Positions 8,517-16,917 of a stretch of 19,414 nucleotides of DNA are shown here, piece by piece. The stretch spans positions 1 through 19,414 of the forward strand of contig JAIENH010000456.1 of NCBI GenBank assembly GCA_019751475.1. The letters run 5' to 3'. The stretch is from Cyclobacteriaceae bacterium. Its GTDB lineage: Bacteria; Bacteroidota; Bacteroidia; Cytophagales; Cyclobacteriaceae. Every line of letters begins with the position of its first letter. Position 1 is the first letter of the stretch. The translations under genes and the position numbers were made by a program. The notes below the pieces were generated by a model. That model was not told where the DNA came from, made no database searches, and saw only the letters and a list, made by a program, of their open reading frames with translations.

Positions 8517-9374
8517 ATGTTATTCCTCCGACTTCTTTCATATCTGCCGCTGCGCATCCTCTATCTCGTGTCGGATTTTCTTTTCGTTATGTCATTTTAT
8601 GTAATTCGTTATCGCAGAGATGTAGTGAATGAAAACCTGAAGAACTCATTTCCAGAGAAGTCAACAAAGGAACGAGCGGTCATTGAAAAGCGTTTTTACA
8701 AAAACCTTTGCGACTATCCCGTAGAAACTTTGAAGCTGTTGACGATGAGCGAGGCGGATATCCGTAAGCGAATGACTTACAAGAATCCGGAAGTCATTGA
8801 GTCATTGGCACGTGAAGGTAAGTCGATGATTTACCTCACCTCTCACCAGTTTAATTGGGAGTGGTTACTGGCAGGTGCTTGCCTCAATACATCACCTCCT
8901 CTTTTTTATGTCTTTCAGCCACAGAGTTCTGAGTTCTTTGATAGGTTTTCAAACATCATCCGCCAGCGTTTTGGGGCACAAGCTATCCAGAAAAACAATG
9001 TCGGGCGGGCGGCTATCAAACGAAAAGGCACACTACATGCTATTGCCTTGCTGGCAGACCAATTTCCCAGCGCCCAGGTTGACAAGCGCTACTGGACAAC
9101 CTTTCTTCACCAGGATACGGCCTTTTTTCAGGGCATCAATCAATTGGCCATTATTACTCAATATCCTGTTATTTTTTTTGTGAGTCGTAAAATCAGACGG
9201 GGCTACTACGAAAATGAATTGATTAAAATTGCCCAGCCGCCATATGCCAAAGATGATTTTACTGTGATTGAAAAATACGTTGCGGCAACAGAGAAGATTA
9301 TTCATGAACAACCACAAGGCTGGCTCTGGTCTCACAAGCGGTGGAAGTATACGCGGGAAGAGATGGGGGACTAG
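8517..9374 (+). CDS. Lipid A acyltransferase (LpxL/HtrB family)
   Basis: This 285-residue protein belongs to the LpxL/LpxM lysophospholipid-acyltransferase family, which transfers secondary acyl chains from acyl-ACP to lipid A at the inner face of the cytoplasmic membrane. An N-terminal hydrophobic anchor spans about 8-30. The catalytic HX4E motif is SHQFNWEW, with His110 and Glu115. The C-terminal WLWSHKRWK stretch is typical of the family. Length is slightly under the E. coli enzymes (about 300-320) but usual for Bacteroidota. A specific symbol such as lpxL is not assigned because acyl-chain position cannot be read from sequence. It ends 11 bp from the convergent SNF2 helicase fragment. Confidence 0.88.
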   Translation: MLFLRLLSYLPLRILYLVSDFLFVMSFYVIRYRRDVVNENLKNSFPEKSTKERAVIEKRFYKNLCDYPVETLKLLTMSEADIRKRMTYKNPEVIESLAREGKSMIYLTSHQFNWEWLLAGACLNTSPPLFYVFQPQSSEFFDRFSNIIRQRFGAQAIQKNNVGRAAIKRKGTLHAIALLADQFPSAQVDKRYWTTFLHQDTAFFQGINQLAIITQYPVIFFVSRKIRRGYYENELIKIAQPPYAKDDFTVIEKYVAATEKIIHEQPQGWLWSHKRWKYTREEMGD

Positions 9375-9385
9375 ACTGTTGACAC

Positions 9386-9973
9386 TTAGTTAAGCATCAT
9401 CTCAATATCTTCTCTCGTCAATGACTTGACGATGCTCTCTTCTGTGCTGATAAGATTTTCAGAAAGGCGAAGTTTATTCTTTTGCAGCTGAAGAATTTTT
9501 TCCTCTACGGTGTTTCGTGTGATGAACTTGTAGGTAAAAACTTTTTTCTTTTGTCCGATGCGGTGGGCCCGGTCAATGGCTTGTTGCTCTACCGCAGGGT
9601 TCCACCATGGGTCTAAAATAAACACGTAGTCAGCCTGGGTAAGATTAAGACCCAATCCACCGGCCTTGATTGAAATGAGAAATATTTTCAGATCGGGGTC
9701 TTTGTTAAATCGCTCCACCTGGTCTTTGCGATCCATGCTGGAGCCATCGAGGTAGGCAAAATCAATTTTTCTTGATTTGAGAAATTCCTTCACGATCTCC
9801 AGGTGCTTCACAAATTGACTGAAGATTAAAAGTTTATGACCTTCCAGCAATGCGTTTTCAATCATGTGCGAAAGATCTTCCAACTTGCCTGAGTCGCCTT
9901 TGTAGTGTGTGTCCACCATGCGTGGGTGATTGGAAAGTTGACGCAACCGCGTGAGCCCTTCAAGAATGGTCAT
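9386..9973 (-). CDS. SNF2 helicase, C-terminal fragment (helicase C lobe)
   Basis: This 195-residue piece is the second RecA-like lobe, in the -1 frame relative to the upstream fragment. Its ATG overlaps the upstream TGA as ATGA. Motif V is KAGGLGLNL at 103-111 and motif VI with the arginine finger is QAIDRAHRIGQ at 131-141; NHPRMVDTHYKGDSGKLE at 15-32 is the usual junction segment. The ATG corresponds to an internal Met of the intact family, so it is not an original start. Translational coupling through ATGA could still express it. The family is certain; function as a separate chain is not. Confidence 0.87.
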   Translation of the reverse strand: MTILEGLTRLRQLSNHPRMVDTHYKGDSGKLEDLSHMIENALLEGHKLLIFSQFVKHLEIVKEFLKSRKIDFAYLDGSSMDRKDQVERFNKDPDLKIFLISIKAGGLGLNLTQADYVFILDPWWNPAVEQQAIDRAHRIGQKKKVFTYKFITRNTVEEKILQLQKNKLRLSENLISTEESIVKSLTREDIEMMLN

Positions 9974-12336
9974 CCGCGAATTTTGATACCTTCTTTTTCA
10001 ATCAGCTCTAATATCTTATGACGGTAAAAAGATTTGGCCTCTTCGTATTTCTCTTCTTGCGATGGCGTGAGGTGCGTATAGTAAATGTTCTCCACTTTTT
10101 CTGGCAGGTCGGTGGCCACCTGCGATTTGAGCCTTCGTAAAATGAAGGGCTTGATGATGGCATTTAGCTTTTTAGTCTTCGCCTCGTCATGCCGCTTTTC
10201 AATTGGCAACTGATATTCATTTTTGAAAAACGTCTGACCTCCCAATAACCCGGGATTTATAAACGTCATCTGTGACCACAAGTCCATCGTGGTGTTTTCG
10301 AGTGGAGTACCGGTCAGCGTAAGTTTGTACTTCGACTTTAATTGGAGCACGGCCTTGGCAATGTTGGAGGTGGGGTTTTTAATCACCTGCGACTCATCAA
10401 GAATCACATAATTGAATGTAAATTTTTGAAGGTTTTCAATATCCAATCGCGTAATGCCGTAGGAAGTAAGAACAACATCATAACGACTAAATCGTTCGCT
10501 GTCTTTGTTTCGGTTAGTACCGGTGTAGATCAGCAACTTCAAATCCGGTGTGAACTTGGCCGCTTCCATCTCCCAATTGTAAATGAGGGATGTTGGCATA
10601 ATGAGAAGTGAAGTGCCGACCGGACCTTTCTCTTTTTCGGATTGAAGAAGGGTAAGGGTCTGCACGGTTTTACCAAGGCCCATGTCATCGGCCAAACATC
10701 CACCCAGGTGAAATTCATTGAGGAATCGAAGCCAGTTGTAGCCGGCTTTTTGGTAAGGACGCAGTTGCCCATTAAAACCTCGCGGCAGCGCGTAGTCTTT
10801 AATGCCGGTAAAATTCTCCAGGTTGCGCAGCCGATCACTCATGTGCACCTTGGCCAGGTTACCTTCTTGAAGTTCCTTGAGCAGATTGAGATGATACTTT
10901 TGCAGCACGGGCTTCTCTTGTGCACCGTGTGTGTCGCTTAGCGCGAATAGGTCGCCATACTTGATAAGCCACGCTTCGGGAATGATGGCGATCTCACCGT
11001 TTGGAAGTTTAAACTCTACCTTCTTTTTCAGGATTAACTTGCGAAGCTCTTTGAATGAAATTTCAAATTCTCCGAATCGGATTTTGGCGTGGATATCAAA
11101 CCAATCTACGGCCTCCCTTACCTCCAACTCAATCACAGCTTTGCCAACAAAATACTTTTTATCGCGATTGTCGGGCTGGCTGACTTCAAATCCAAAATTC
11201 AGGAGGTTAACTCTGTTTTCATTGATCCATGAAAAGGCCTGAGCTTTTTCAAGAGCGGTGCGAAAATTTCCGCCCAATGGGAGTCCCAGCTTGATGAGTG
11301 TGAGAGAGAACTTACGTTCCAACTCAATGTCTCGCTTAATGCGATGAAAGATGTATGAGTCTTCATTTTTATCGAGCGTCACGCTCACGTCTTCATCGTC
11401 TCCTCCGCGAAAGCGGTACTTTCCGTATTTAAACGAAAGATCGAAAACAATTTTTCCTGCTTCGTCATGATTTGGTTTTTGACCTGCCGTTTCTCCGAAG
11501 AGACCCGGGGCCTCTTTGGCACCAACTTGTGGAAGCTCCGAGATGGTAAGCAGCGGGTGTGGTTCCAATGAGTTTTTTACGATTTCAAAACCTTGTGCTT
11601 CGATGTCATCAAATGAGGCAACCAGTGAAGTGATAAAATTTTTGTAATAGTTCTCTTCAAGATTTTTGGGCACCACAATACTTTTTTTCGTTAAGAAGGG
11701 CACCAGTTTTTTTCCATCCAGCGGCTTATCAAATCCGTAGAGCTTTCCATTCACCACCATCCAGGCCGGGTGCTTGCACACCATGTAAGCGGCTGCTGTA
11801 GGAATCTCTATTTTCTTTTCGTTGCACGTGATGGTGGGGTAGTAGGTAGTGTTTTCGTCTGTGCGGATCACGTGAAATTTTACGCTCGCTCGTTTTTCCA
11901 CCACTTCTACTTTGCGCCACGTGGGCTCACCATCGTTGCCCATTTCGTACAATTGCTTCCCTTTTATTTTTTCCAGTACGGCTGCTCTGCGCTTCTCCAT
12001 GTATACCTCGATTTGCTCTTGCAGCAGTCGCTCTTCGCCTTTGTCTTTCTTGAAGACCTTGACAAAGAATTCATCGGGTTTCATGATCTTTTTTGAGAAG
12101 TGACGCAGTACGGCATCCTGGTTCATGCTATCCATGATTTCAATCAACTCAAAATCACGCGCATCAAGACCTTTCGAAAACTCACGCGCATTTTTGGATG
12201 AGATATTTTGATGCTGATAGGTCAGCCGGCCTTTCTCATCGAGATGGACAATAAAAGACTCAAAAATATAGCCCAGGTACTCGTGCTGGTAGAGCGAGTA
12301 AATCAGTTGAAACGGTTGGGAGGCCGAAACCTTCAT
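9970..12336 (-). CDS. SNF2 helicase, N-terminal fragment with first RecA-like lobe
   Basis: This 788-residue piece has a long N-terminal region (1-about 510) without a SWIM-type zinc finger that I can see, then the SNF2 ATPase lobe: LRPYQKAGYNWL near 525-536, Walker A in DMGLGKT at 551-557, motif II DESQ at 647-650, and TGTPLEN at 675-681. It ends at TGA in KEGIKIRG, just before the second lobe. Bacterial SNF2 proteins are dsDNA translocases that remodel protein-DNA complexes; partners are unknown. Alone this fragment lacks motifs V and VI and should not hydrolyse ATP productively. The start ATG 12336 has about 150 bp of non-coding sequence upstream, so a promoter there is plausible though I could not define one. 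Confidence 0.87.
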   Translation of the reverse strand: MKVSASQPFQLIYSLYQHEYLGYIFESFIVHLDEKGRLTYQHQNISSKNAREFSKGLDARDFELIEIMDSMNQDAVLRHFSKKIMKPDEFFVKVFKKDKGEERLLQEQIEVYMEKRRAAVLEKIKGKQLYEMGNDGEPTWRKVEVVEKRASVKFHVIRTDENTTYYPTITCNEKKIEIPTAAAYMVCKHPAWMVVNGKLYGFDKPLDGKKLVPFLTKKSIVVPKNLEENYYKNFITSLVASFDDIEAQGFEIVKNSLEPHPLLTISELPQVGAKEAPGLFGETAGQKPNHDEAGKIVFDLSFKYGKYRFRGGDDEDVSVTLDKNEDSYIFHRIKRDIELERKFSLTLIKLGLPLGGNFRTALEKAQAFSWINENRVNLLNFGFEVSQPDNRDKKYFVGKAVIELEVREAVDWFDIHAKIRFGEFEISFKELRKLILKKKVEFKLPNGEIAIIPEAWLIKYGDLFALSDTHGAQEKPVLQKYHLNLLKELQEGNLAKVHMSDRLRNLENFTGIKDYALPRGFNGQLRPYQKAGYNWLRFLNEFHLGGCLADDMGLGKTVQTLTLLQSEKEKGPVGTSLLIMPTSLIYNWEMEAAKFTPDLKLLIYTGTNRNKDSERFSRYDVVLTSYGITRLDIENLQKFTFNYVILDESQVIKNPTSNIAKAVLQLKSKYKLTLTGTPLENTTMDLWSQMTFINPGLLGGQTFFKNEYQLPIEKRHDEAKTKKLNAIIKPFILRRLKSQVATDLPEKVENIYYTHLTPSQEEKYEEAKSFYRHKILELIEKEGIKIRG

Positions 12337-12489
12337 GGGCCTGAAATGTGATTTTTAAGCTAAAATGCCCGCTTTCTACTGATGAAAAGACGGTAAAATC
12401 AAGCGTTTACCCAGTTTTCAGAAAAAGCAGAATTGCAACATAGTCAATCCCGGCAAATTTTTTTCAGCGATTTTGTAGCAAACCTTACA

Positions 12490-13710
12490 TTACAGGTGGT
12501 CGATGGAGTACGATCGGGCGGCCAACGAAGCAGGCCGAATGGAAATAATGAACGTGACAGCTACAATCACAAGGCCTGTCAGCAAAAAATCAGAGACTTG
12601 CATCTTCACCGGGTAGTGAGAAATGACAGCGTTCTCCATACCCATGCTCACCAGCCCAACTTGGTCTTGGAGGAAGCAAAGAACAGCACCTAATACCAAC
12701 CCGATGCCTGCACCGGTGAAGGCGATGAGCGCGCCCTCGGTGAGAAAGATGCGCTTGATCAACGAAGCAGGAGCGCCCAGTGCTGTTAGCACGCTGATGT
12801 CTTTCTTTTTGTCGATGGCGAGCATCATGAGTGAAAAGAAGATATTGATGGAGCCAACTAATAGCAAAATAGAGAGTGCGAGAAACGAAAACAGTTTTTC
12901 AAATTTCACAAGCAGGTAAAGTTCTTTGTGCTGCTCTTCGTTATTTAGTACAGTAAAATTTTCACCTAATGCTTGCTGCAAAGCGGCTTGCACTTCGCGC
13001 GGATTTTTTCCATCCGTTTGCACCTCAAGCGAAGTGCGCTTGTTGCCATAGTCCATTAACGATTCAGCAAAGGCCAGCGGCACAAACATGTAATTTTCAT
13101 TATATGTCTTTTCGATGGAGAATACTGCCCCCGGGCGTATGCTTTTGCGTGCATACATAGACAATGGATTGAGCGACTGACTTTTTAAATTCTTAATGTA
13201 AAATACCTGTAAAGCATGCATGTCATCGTTCAGGCTAGCGGACAGCATGTATTGTACACCGTTGCCAATAATGGCAAAAGGGATACTGTCTTTTGTAAGC
13301 TTCAGCTCACCGTCAACAATGTGATCATCCAGTCGGTGTTGCTCAAGAAAATTTTTACCTACACCTTTCATGGTCACGACCATGTCAGCATTGCGATAAC
13401 GTACGTACACATAGTCTTCAATCACGGGCGTCACGATTTTAACTCCAGGAGTATTTTCGATGCGAGCTAACAATTCATCGGTAAGTTCAAACGACTTGCC
13501 CTTCACTAATGATATTTTTAGTTCCGGATCAAACGATTGGTTTAATGAATTCAGTAAGACACCCAGACCGTTGAAGACAGAAAGAACGATAACCAAAGCA
13601 GCCGTAGTAAAAGCTACCCCCACCATGGAAAGAATGGAAATAACATTGATGAAATTTTTCTTTCGTTTTGAAAGAAAGTATCGCCTGGCTATAAAAAACG
13701 GAAGATCCAT
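12490..13710 (-). CDS. LolC/LolE-like lipoprotein-release ABC transporter permease (FtsX/MacB fold)
   Basis: This 406-residue inner-membrane permease has the LolC/E layout: TM1 at about 23-46, a large periplasmic domain (about 50-270), then TM2 about 275-297, TM3 about 323-348 and TM4 about 375-393. LPFFIARRYF at the N-terminus and ALGAPASLIKRIFLTEG after TM2 are typical. With a LolD-like ATPase, absent from this window, it would extract lipoproteins from the inner membrane for transfer to the outer membrane. I place the start at ATG 13710 because relatives begin at the Met-x-Leu-Pro-Phe position; a GTG at 13725 directly after the rbfA stop would add five residues. It is cotranscribed with rbfA, 15 bp upstream. 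FtsX-like permeases with other roles cannot be fully excluded. Confidence 0.85.
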   Translation of the reverse strand: MDLPFFIARRYFLSKRKKNFINVISILSMVGVAFTTAALVIVLSVFNGLGVLLNSLNQSFDPELKISLVKGKSFELTDELLARIENTPGVKIVTPVIEDYVYVRYRNADMVVTMKGVGKNFLEQHRLDDHIVDGELKLTKDSIPFAIIGNGVQYMLSASLNDDMHALQVFYIKNLKSQSLNPLSMYARKSIRPGAVFSIEKTYNENYMFVPLAFAESLMDYGNKRTSLEVQTDGKNPREVQAALQQALGENFTVLNNEEQHKELYLLVKFEKLFSFLALSILLLVGSINIFFSLMMLAIDKKKDISVLTALGAPASLIKRIFLTEGALIAFTGAGIGLVLGAVLCFLQDQVGLVSMGMENAVISHYPVKMQVSDFLLTGLVIVAVTFIISIRPASLAARSYSIDHL

Positions 13711-13725
13711 AACCGTGTGCAGCAC

Positions 13726-14100
13726 TTACTCTTTTTCTGGCCCATCGGTGGGTATGTTGAGGCTCTTGATCAACGCATCCATTTTTTCAGCTTTCTCTTC
13801 CACTTCGTCAAGGAAGAAGGCCAGTTCAGGTACGATGCGCGCTTGATTTCTGATGCGTGCACCCAAGGCCTTGCGGATTTCCTTTTTGTGATCATCTAAT
13901 TTTTGAAGAGCCGCTTTCTTGTCTTTGGCAAGCAGCATGCTGATGTAGACTTTAGCAAAGCTCAAATCGGGACTCACCCGCACTTCTACGATGGTGAGAA
14001 ACGTGTTGCCCAAAAAACCTCGCTGATCGCGCTGGAAAATATCGCTCAACTCTTTTTGGATGAGCCGGCTAAACTTTTGCTGACGCACGGTGCTACTCAT
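13726..14100 (-). CDS. rbfA: Ribosome-binding factor A
   Basis: RbfA binds the 30S subunit and assists late maturation of 16S rRNA and cold adaptation. The 124-residue length fits. Family features are visible: RQQKFSRLIQKELSDIF at the N-terminus (about 6-22), the KH-like core with VSPDLSFAKVYIS (about 42-54), LGARIRNQARIVPELAFFLDE (about 79-99), and a charged tail. It starts at ATG 14100 and is the first gene of an rbfA-permease operon. Confidence 0.95.
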   Translation of the reverse strand: MSSTVRQQKFSRLIQKELSDIFQRDQRGFLGNTFLTIVEVRVSPDLSFAKVYISMLLAKDKKAALQKLDDHKKEIRKALGARIRNQARIVPELAFFLDEVEEKAEKMDALIKSLNIPTDGPEKE

Positions 14101-14128
14101 AAAGTAAAGGTAGTATTTAGTCCGAAGT

Positions 14129-14164
14129 TCTGAGCGTGTTTATTCGCAAAGGCGCCTGCTCAGA
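14129..14164. repeat. Imperfect inverted repeat in the divergent rbfA / membrane-protein gap
   Basis: TCTGAGC at 14129-14135 pairs with GCTCAGA at 14158-14164, and pairing continues outward with a one-base bulge (AGT / ACT). The 22-nt loop contains the palindrome GGCGCC. There is no U-run on either side, so it does not look like an intrinsic terminator. It could be a regulator site or chance. Confidence 0.35.
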
Positions 14165-14215
14165 CTATGTACTGTGTAGTATTTTCAATTATTTGCGGCC
14201 TGATACCAACTTTCT

Positions 14216-15622
14216 GTGCTTCGCTACTTTAGAATCAATGACCCTTACCGGCTGCTCAGCCTGCTGATACTTCTCGTGGTGGCAGGCCTCCCACTTTTGC
14301 TTCGATTGCCAGGTATCACGCTGCAAGAGTTGCATCACATGGTACTTGGTGAGGTGATGGGGGACAAGATTTTATATGTAGAGATCATTGATCGCACGCC
14401 ACCGCTTATGGCGGTTATGGATGGCTTTCTTGATTTGCTTTTTGGGCGGTCGCTGGTGGCGCGCCATCTGCTGGCACTGATGTTCATCTTTTTTCAGGCC
14501 GCCTACTTTGCAATTTTATTGATCAACAACAAAGCCTACAACGAAAGCACCTATGTGCCGGCACTGATCTTTGGCTTGCTGTCGTTTGTGTCATTCGATA
14601 TGATGGCCATGTCGCAGGAGTTGATTGCTTCTACGTTGATTTTGCTGTCGCTGAATAACTTGTTTAAGGAAATTGAATTTAGGATTGACCGCGACTCAAT
14701 TGTGCTGAACCTAGGAGTGTTTATTGGTCTCGCATCACTTTTTGTTTTTTCATACTCCATCTTCCTGCTAGGAGCCGTCCTTATCCTGATTGTGTTTGCC
14801 CGAACCACCCTTCGCAAAATCCTGCTGACATTCTTTGGCTATGCCCTTGTGCATGGAATTTTGTTTACCATTTACTATTGCTACGGAAAGACAGATGATT
14901 TATGGACTCACTTTTACCTGGCAAATTTTTCGAGGCCGCCAATCGTCTATGTAAGTTGGGGTTCACTCTTTTTCCTTGGCATCTTACCGATAGCCTATCT
15001 CGTATTTTCTTTTTTCATGCTCACCCGTGAGGCGCGGTTTACCAAGTATCAATCTCAACTTTCGCAGGTTATGTTTCTCTGGCTGCTGATCGCCATTGTT
15101 CAGATTATTTTCACCGCAGAGCGCACACCGCATAGTTTTTTTACCTGCATACCGTCCTTGGCCTACTACTTCAGTCATTACTTGTTGCTGATCAGACGAA
15201 AGTGGATAGCCGAGAGCATGCTGTGGATTTTGTTGATCGGCTTGTTAAGCATTAACTACCTGTCAGCGAGAAATTCGTTGTCGAAGGTTGATTTCAGAAG
15301 CTTTTTTCCAAAGCCTTCTGCACAAGCTGAGAAAATAAAAGACAAGAAAGTAATGGTGCTGGGCAATGATTTACCCCTCTATCAACAGAACTCTCTGGGT
15401 GGATCCTTTTTGGATTGGGATTTGTCGAGAAATTACTTTGAGCAATCAGAGTACTATGAAAATATCATTTGGATCAATAAATCATTTCAAAAAAATCCTC
15501 CGGATGTGATTGTTGATACCCAAAATCTGATGGGCCCTATTTTGGAAAAGATTCCAAACTTAAAAAATCAGTATCGAAAGGAAGGCGAGTTGTACTGGAA
15601 GCTGCCCGTTACTAGCAACTGA
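14216..15622 (+). CDS. Polytopic inner-membrane protein of unknown function
   Basis: This is a 468-residue protein with roughly ten hydrophobic segments between residues 12 and 345, followed by a soluble C-terminal region of about 110 residues rich in charged and aromatic residues (QSEYYENIIWINKSF). The start is GTG 14216, giving MLRYFRINDPYRLLSL, with an amphipathic leader before TM1; no nearby ATG fits. A short loop with EIIDRTPPLMAVMDG (about 56-70) sits where dolichol-mannose-type glycosyltransferases have their first catalytic loop, so a GT-C-like fold is possible, but I see no decisive motif. I recall similar uncharacterised proteins in Cytophagales. Its end overlaps the convergent rpiB by 11 bp. 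Confidence 0.75.
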   Translation: MLRYFRINDPYRLLSLLILLVVAGLPLLLRLPGITLQELHHMVLGEVMGDKILYVEIIDRTPPLMAVMDGFLDLLFGRSLVARHLLALMFIFFQAAYFAILLINNKAYNESTYVPALIFGLLSFVSFDMMAMSQELIASTLILLSLNNLFKEIEFRIDRDSIVLNLGVFIGLASLFVFSYSIFLLGAVLILIVFARTTLRKILLTFFGYALVHGILFTIYYCYGKTDDLWTHFYLANFSRPPIVYVSWGSLFFLGILPIAYLVFSFFMLTREARFTKYQSQLSQVMFLWLLIAIVQIIFTAERTPHSFFTCIPSLAYYFSHYLLLIRRKWIAESMLWILLIGLLSINYLSARNSLSKVDFRSFFPKPSAQAEKIKDKKVMVLGNDLPLYQQNSLGGSFLDWDLSRNYFEQSEYYENIIWINKSFQKNPPDVIVDTQNLMGPILEKIPNLKNQYRKEGELYWKLPVTSN

Positions 15623-16046
15623 TCTTATTCACCCTTCGGCCGTGCCGGCCGCCTTCAAAGCTCGCGTGTAGAAAACGATCAAGGATTTTTTCGGCCAGCT
15701 CACCTGAAATGTGGCGTGCTGGCAAGCAGAGAATGTTAGCATCGTTGTGCTCGCGCGCCAAGGAAGCCAATTCTTCTTTCCAGCAAATGGCTGCACGAAT
15801 GCCCTGATGTTTGTTGGCGGTCATAGCTACTCCGTTGGCACTGCCACAAATGAGGAGACCGAGATCAAACTCTTTATTTTCCACGGCCGAAGCTACAGGG
15901 TGGGCAAAGTCAGGATAATCAGCTGACTCACTGCTATAAGTACCAAAGTCTTTGGTGATGTAGCCGTTACTAGAAAGCCACTTTTTCAGCGACTCCTTTA
16001 AATCAAAACCTGCGTGGTCGGCACCAATGGCGATTTTTTGCATCAT
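15612..16046 (-). CDS. rpiB: Ribose-5-phosphate isomerase B
   Basis: RpiB interconverts ribose 5-phosphate and ribulose 5-phosphate in the non-oxidative pentose phosphate pathway, in the cytoplasm. The 144-residue length is typical. Visible features are the substrate-binding GADHAG at 8-13, YPDFAHPVA at 44-52, the catalytic Cys67 in LLICGSANGVAMTANK, and REHNDANILCLPAR around 98-111 with His100. The family often has GTGIG where this has GSANG, so a related LacAB/RpiB specificity is not excluded, but RpiB is the best call. The first ATG (16046) overlaps the tatC stop as ATGA; a second Met follows immediately. Translational coupling to tatC is likely. Confidence 0.93.
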   Translation of the reverse strand: MMQKIAIGADHAGFDLKESLKKWLSSNGYITKDFGTYSSESADYPDFAHPVASAVENKEFDLGLLICGSANGVAMTANKHQGIRAAICWKEELASLAREHNDANILCLPARHISGELAEKILDRFLHASFEGGRHGRRVNKISC

Positions 16047-16894
16047 GCTGTCATTTGGTCGGCCTGGGCATCTTTCTCTTCCTGTTTGCGTTTCTGTCGC
16101 ACCACATAAGCCGAGATGAAAATACTAATCTCATACAAGAGAAACAACGGCAGCGAAATCAATACCTGGCTCAACGGATCGGGAGGAGTGACGATGGCCC
16201 CGATAATGAGGATTACAATAATAGCATGCCTGCGATACGTGCGCATAAATTGGGGCGTAAGCAGACCAATGCGCGTGAGGAAGTAGACTACTACGGGTAA
16301 TTGAAACAACAAACCACTGCCGAACACCAATGCAATGAAGGTGGACACGTAGGATGTGATGTCAAACTCATTGACAATGGCATCGCTGATGGAGTAGGAC
16401 GAGAAAAACCACGTCATCATGGGGCAGAGCACAAAGTAGCCAAATGAGATGCCGAGCATAAAAAGAAAAGAGACAGCAAACACAGCCCCGCGCGAATTTT
16501 TGCTTTCGTTTTGCTTAAGCCCTGGTTTTACAAAACGCCAGATTTCCCAAAACACATAAGGAAAGGAAATAATGAACCCGATGACAAACGAAGCCAATAT
16601 CTGCATGGTAAACTGGCCCGTCATGTAGCGGCTCTGTACTTTGAACGGAAACGGCTTTACACAAAGTGCATCCACGGCTCCGGTCCATTCTCCGAGGGCG
16701 CACAGCCACTTGAAGGTGGGAAAGTCCACCCGCGAAGGAGCAAAGATGATGTTGTGAAAAATCCACGGAGTGAACACAAAGGCTACGATCATGCAGATCA
16801 TAATGGCCACCACCGACCGCACAATGTGCCACCGAAGTTCCTCCAGGTGGTCGAGGAATGACATTTCTTTTTCGTCAGATTGAGGTAAGGCCAT
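16043..16894 (-). CDS. tatC: Sec-independent protein translocase subunit TatC
   Basis: TatC is the inner-membrane receptor that recognises twin-arginine signal peptides. The 283-residue protein shows the N-terminal FLDHLEELR at 13-21, PYVFWEIWRFVKPGL at 112-126, TPPDPLSQ at 236-243 and six hydrophobic segments (about 24-44, 95-118, 138-160, 184-207, 222-236, 242-264). The loop between TM1 and TM2 (about 52-92) has several Cys and Trp residues and is longer than in E. coli, which I believe is common in Bacteroidota. tatA/tatB are not in this window. It lies between an XRE regulator (23 bp upstream) and rpiB (4-bp overlap). Confidence 0.95.
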   Translation of the reverse strand: MALPQSDEKEMSFLDHLEELRWHIVRSVVAIMICMIVAFVFTPWIFHNIIFAPSRVDFPTFKWLCALGEWTGAVDALCVKPFPFKVQSRYMTGQFTMQILASFVIGFIISFPYVFWEIWRFVKPGLKQNESKNSRGAVFAVSFLFMLGISFGYFVLCPMMTWFFSSYSISDAIVNEFDITSYVSTFIALVFGSGLLFQLPVVVYFLTRIGLLTPQFMRTYRRHAIIVILIIGAIVTPPDPLSQVLISLPLFLLYEISIFISAYVVRQKRKQEEKDAQADQMTA

Positions 16895-16917
16895 CGATTA
16901 TATGATCCAACTACACG

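Larger units (their letters stand above)
9386..12336 (-). pseudogene. SNF2-family helicase gene split by a frameshift
   Basis: The two fragments below join into one SNF2-type helicase of about 985 residues, the expected size. The break lies near 9971-9985. On the coding strand the run reads ATC AAAA TTCGCGGATG. A fifth A in that run would give I-K-N-S-R-M-T and carry the frame straight into the second fragment, in keeping with the family's interior sequence there. A one-base deletion, real or from the assembly, is the simplest explanation. Confidence 0.75.

Noticed and set aside
8459..8557. Longer SDR with a 33-residue N-terminal extension
   Set aside because: It would overlap the divergent acyltransferase start, and the extension is basic and lacks family features; MKDKVVIITGG is the usual SDR start.
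9970..9985. Programmed -1 frameshift joining the two SNF2 fragments
   Set aside because: The site ATC AAA ATT is not a proper XXXYYYZ slippery heptamer and I see no strong downstream stem. A base deletion or error is simpler.
10342..12103. Plus-strand open frames of 60-108 codons within the SNF2 gene
   Set aside because: They are antisense shadows of a strongly conserved coding region and have no recognisable features of their own.
12337..12489. Terminator or regulatory RNA between the permease and the SNF2 gene
   Set aside because: I found no stable stem followed by a U-run on either strand and no promoter with correct spacing; nothing definite can be annotated.
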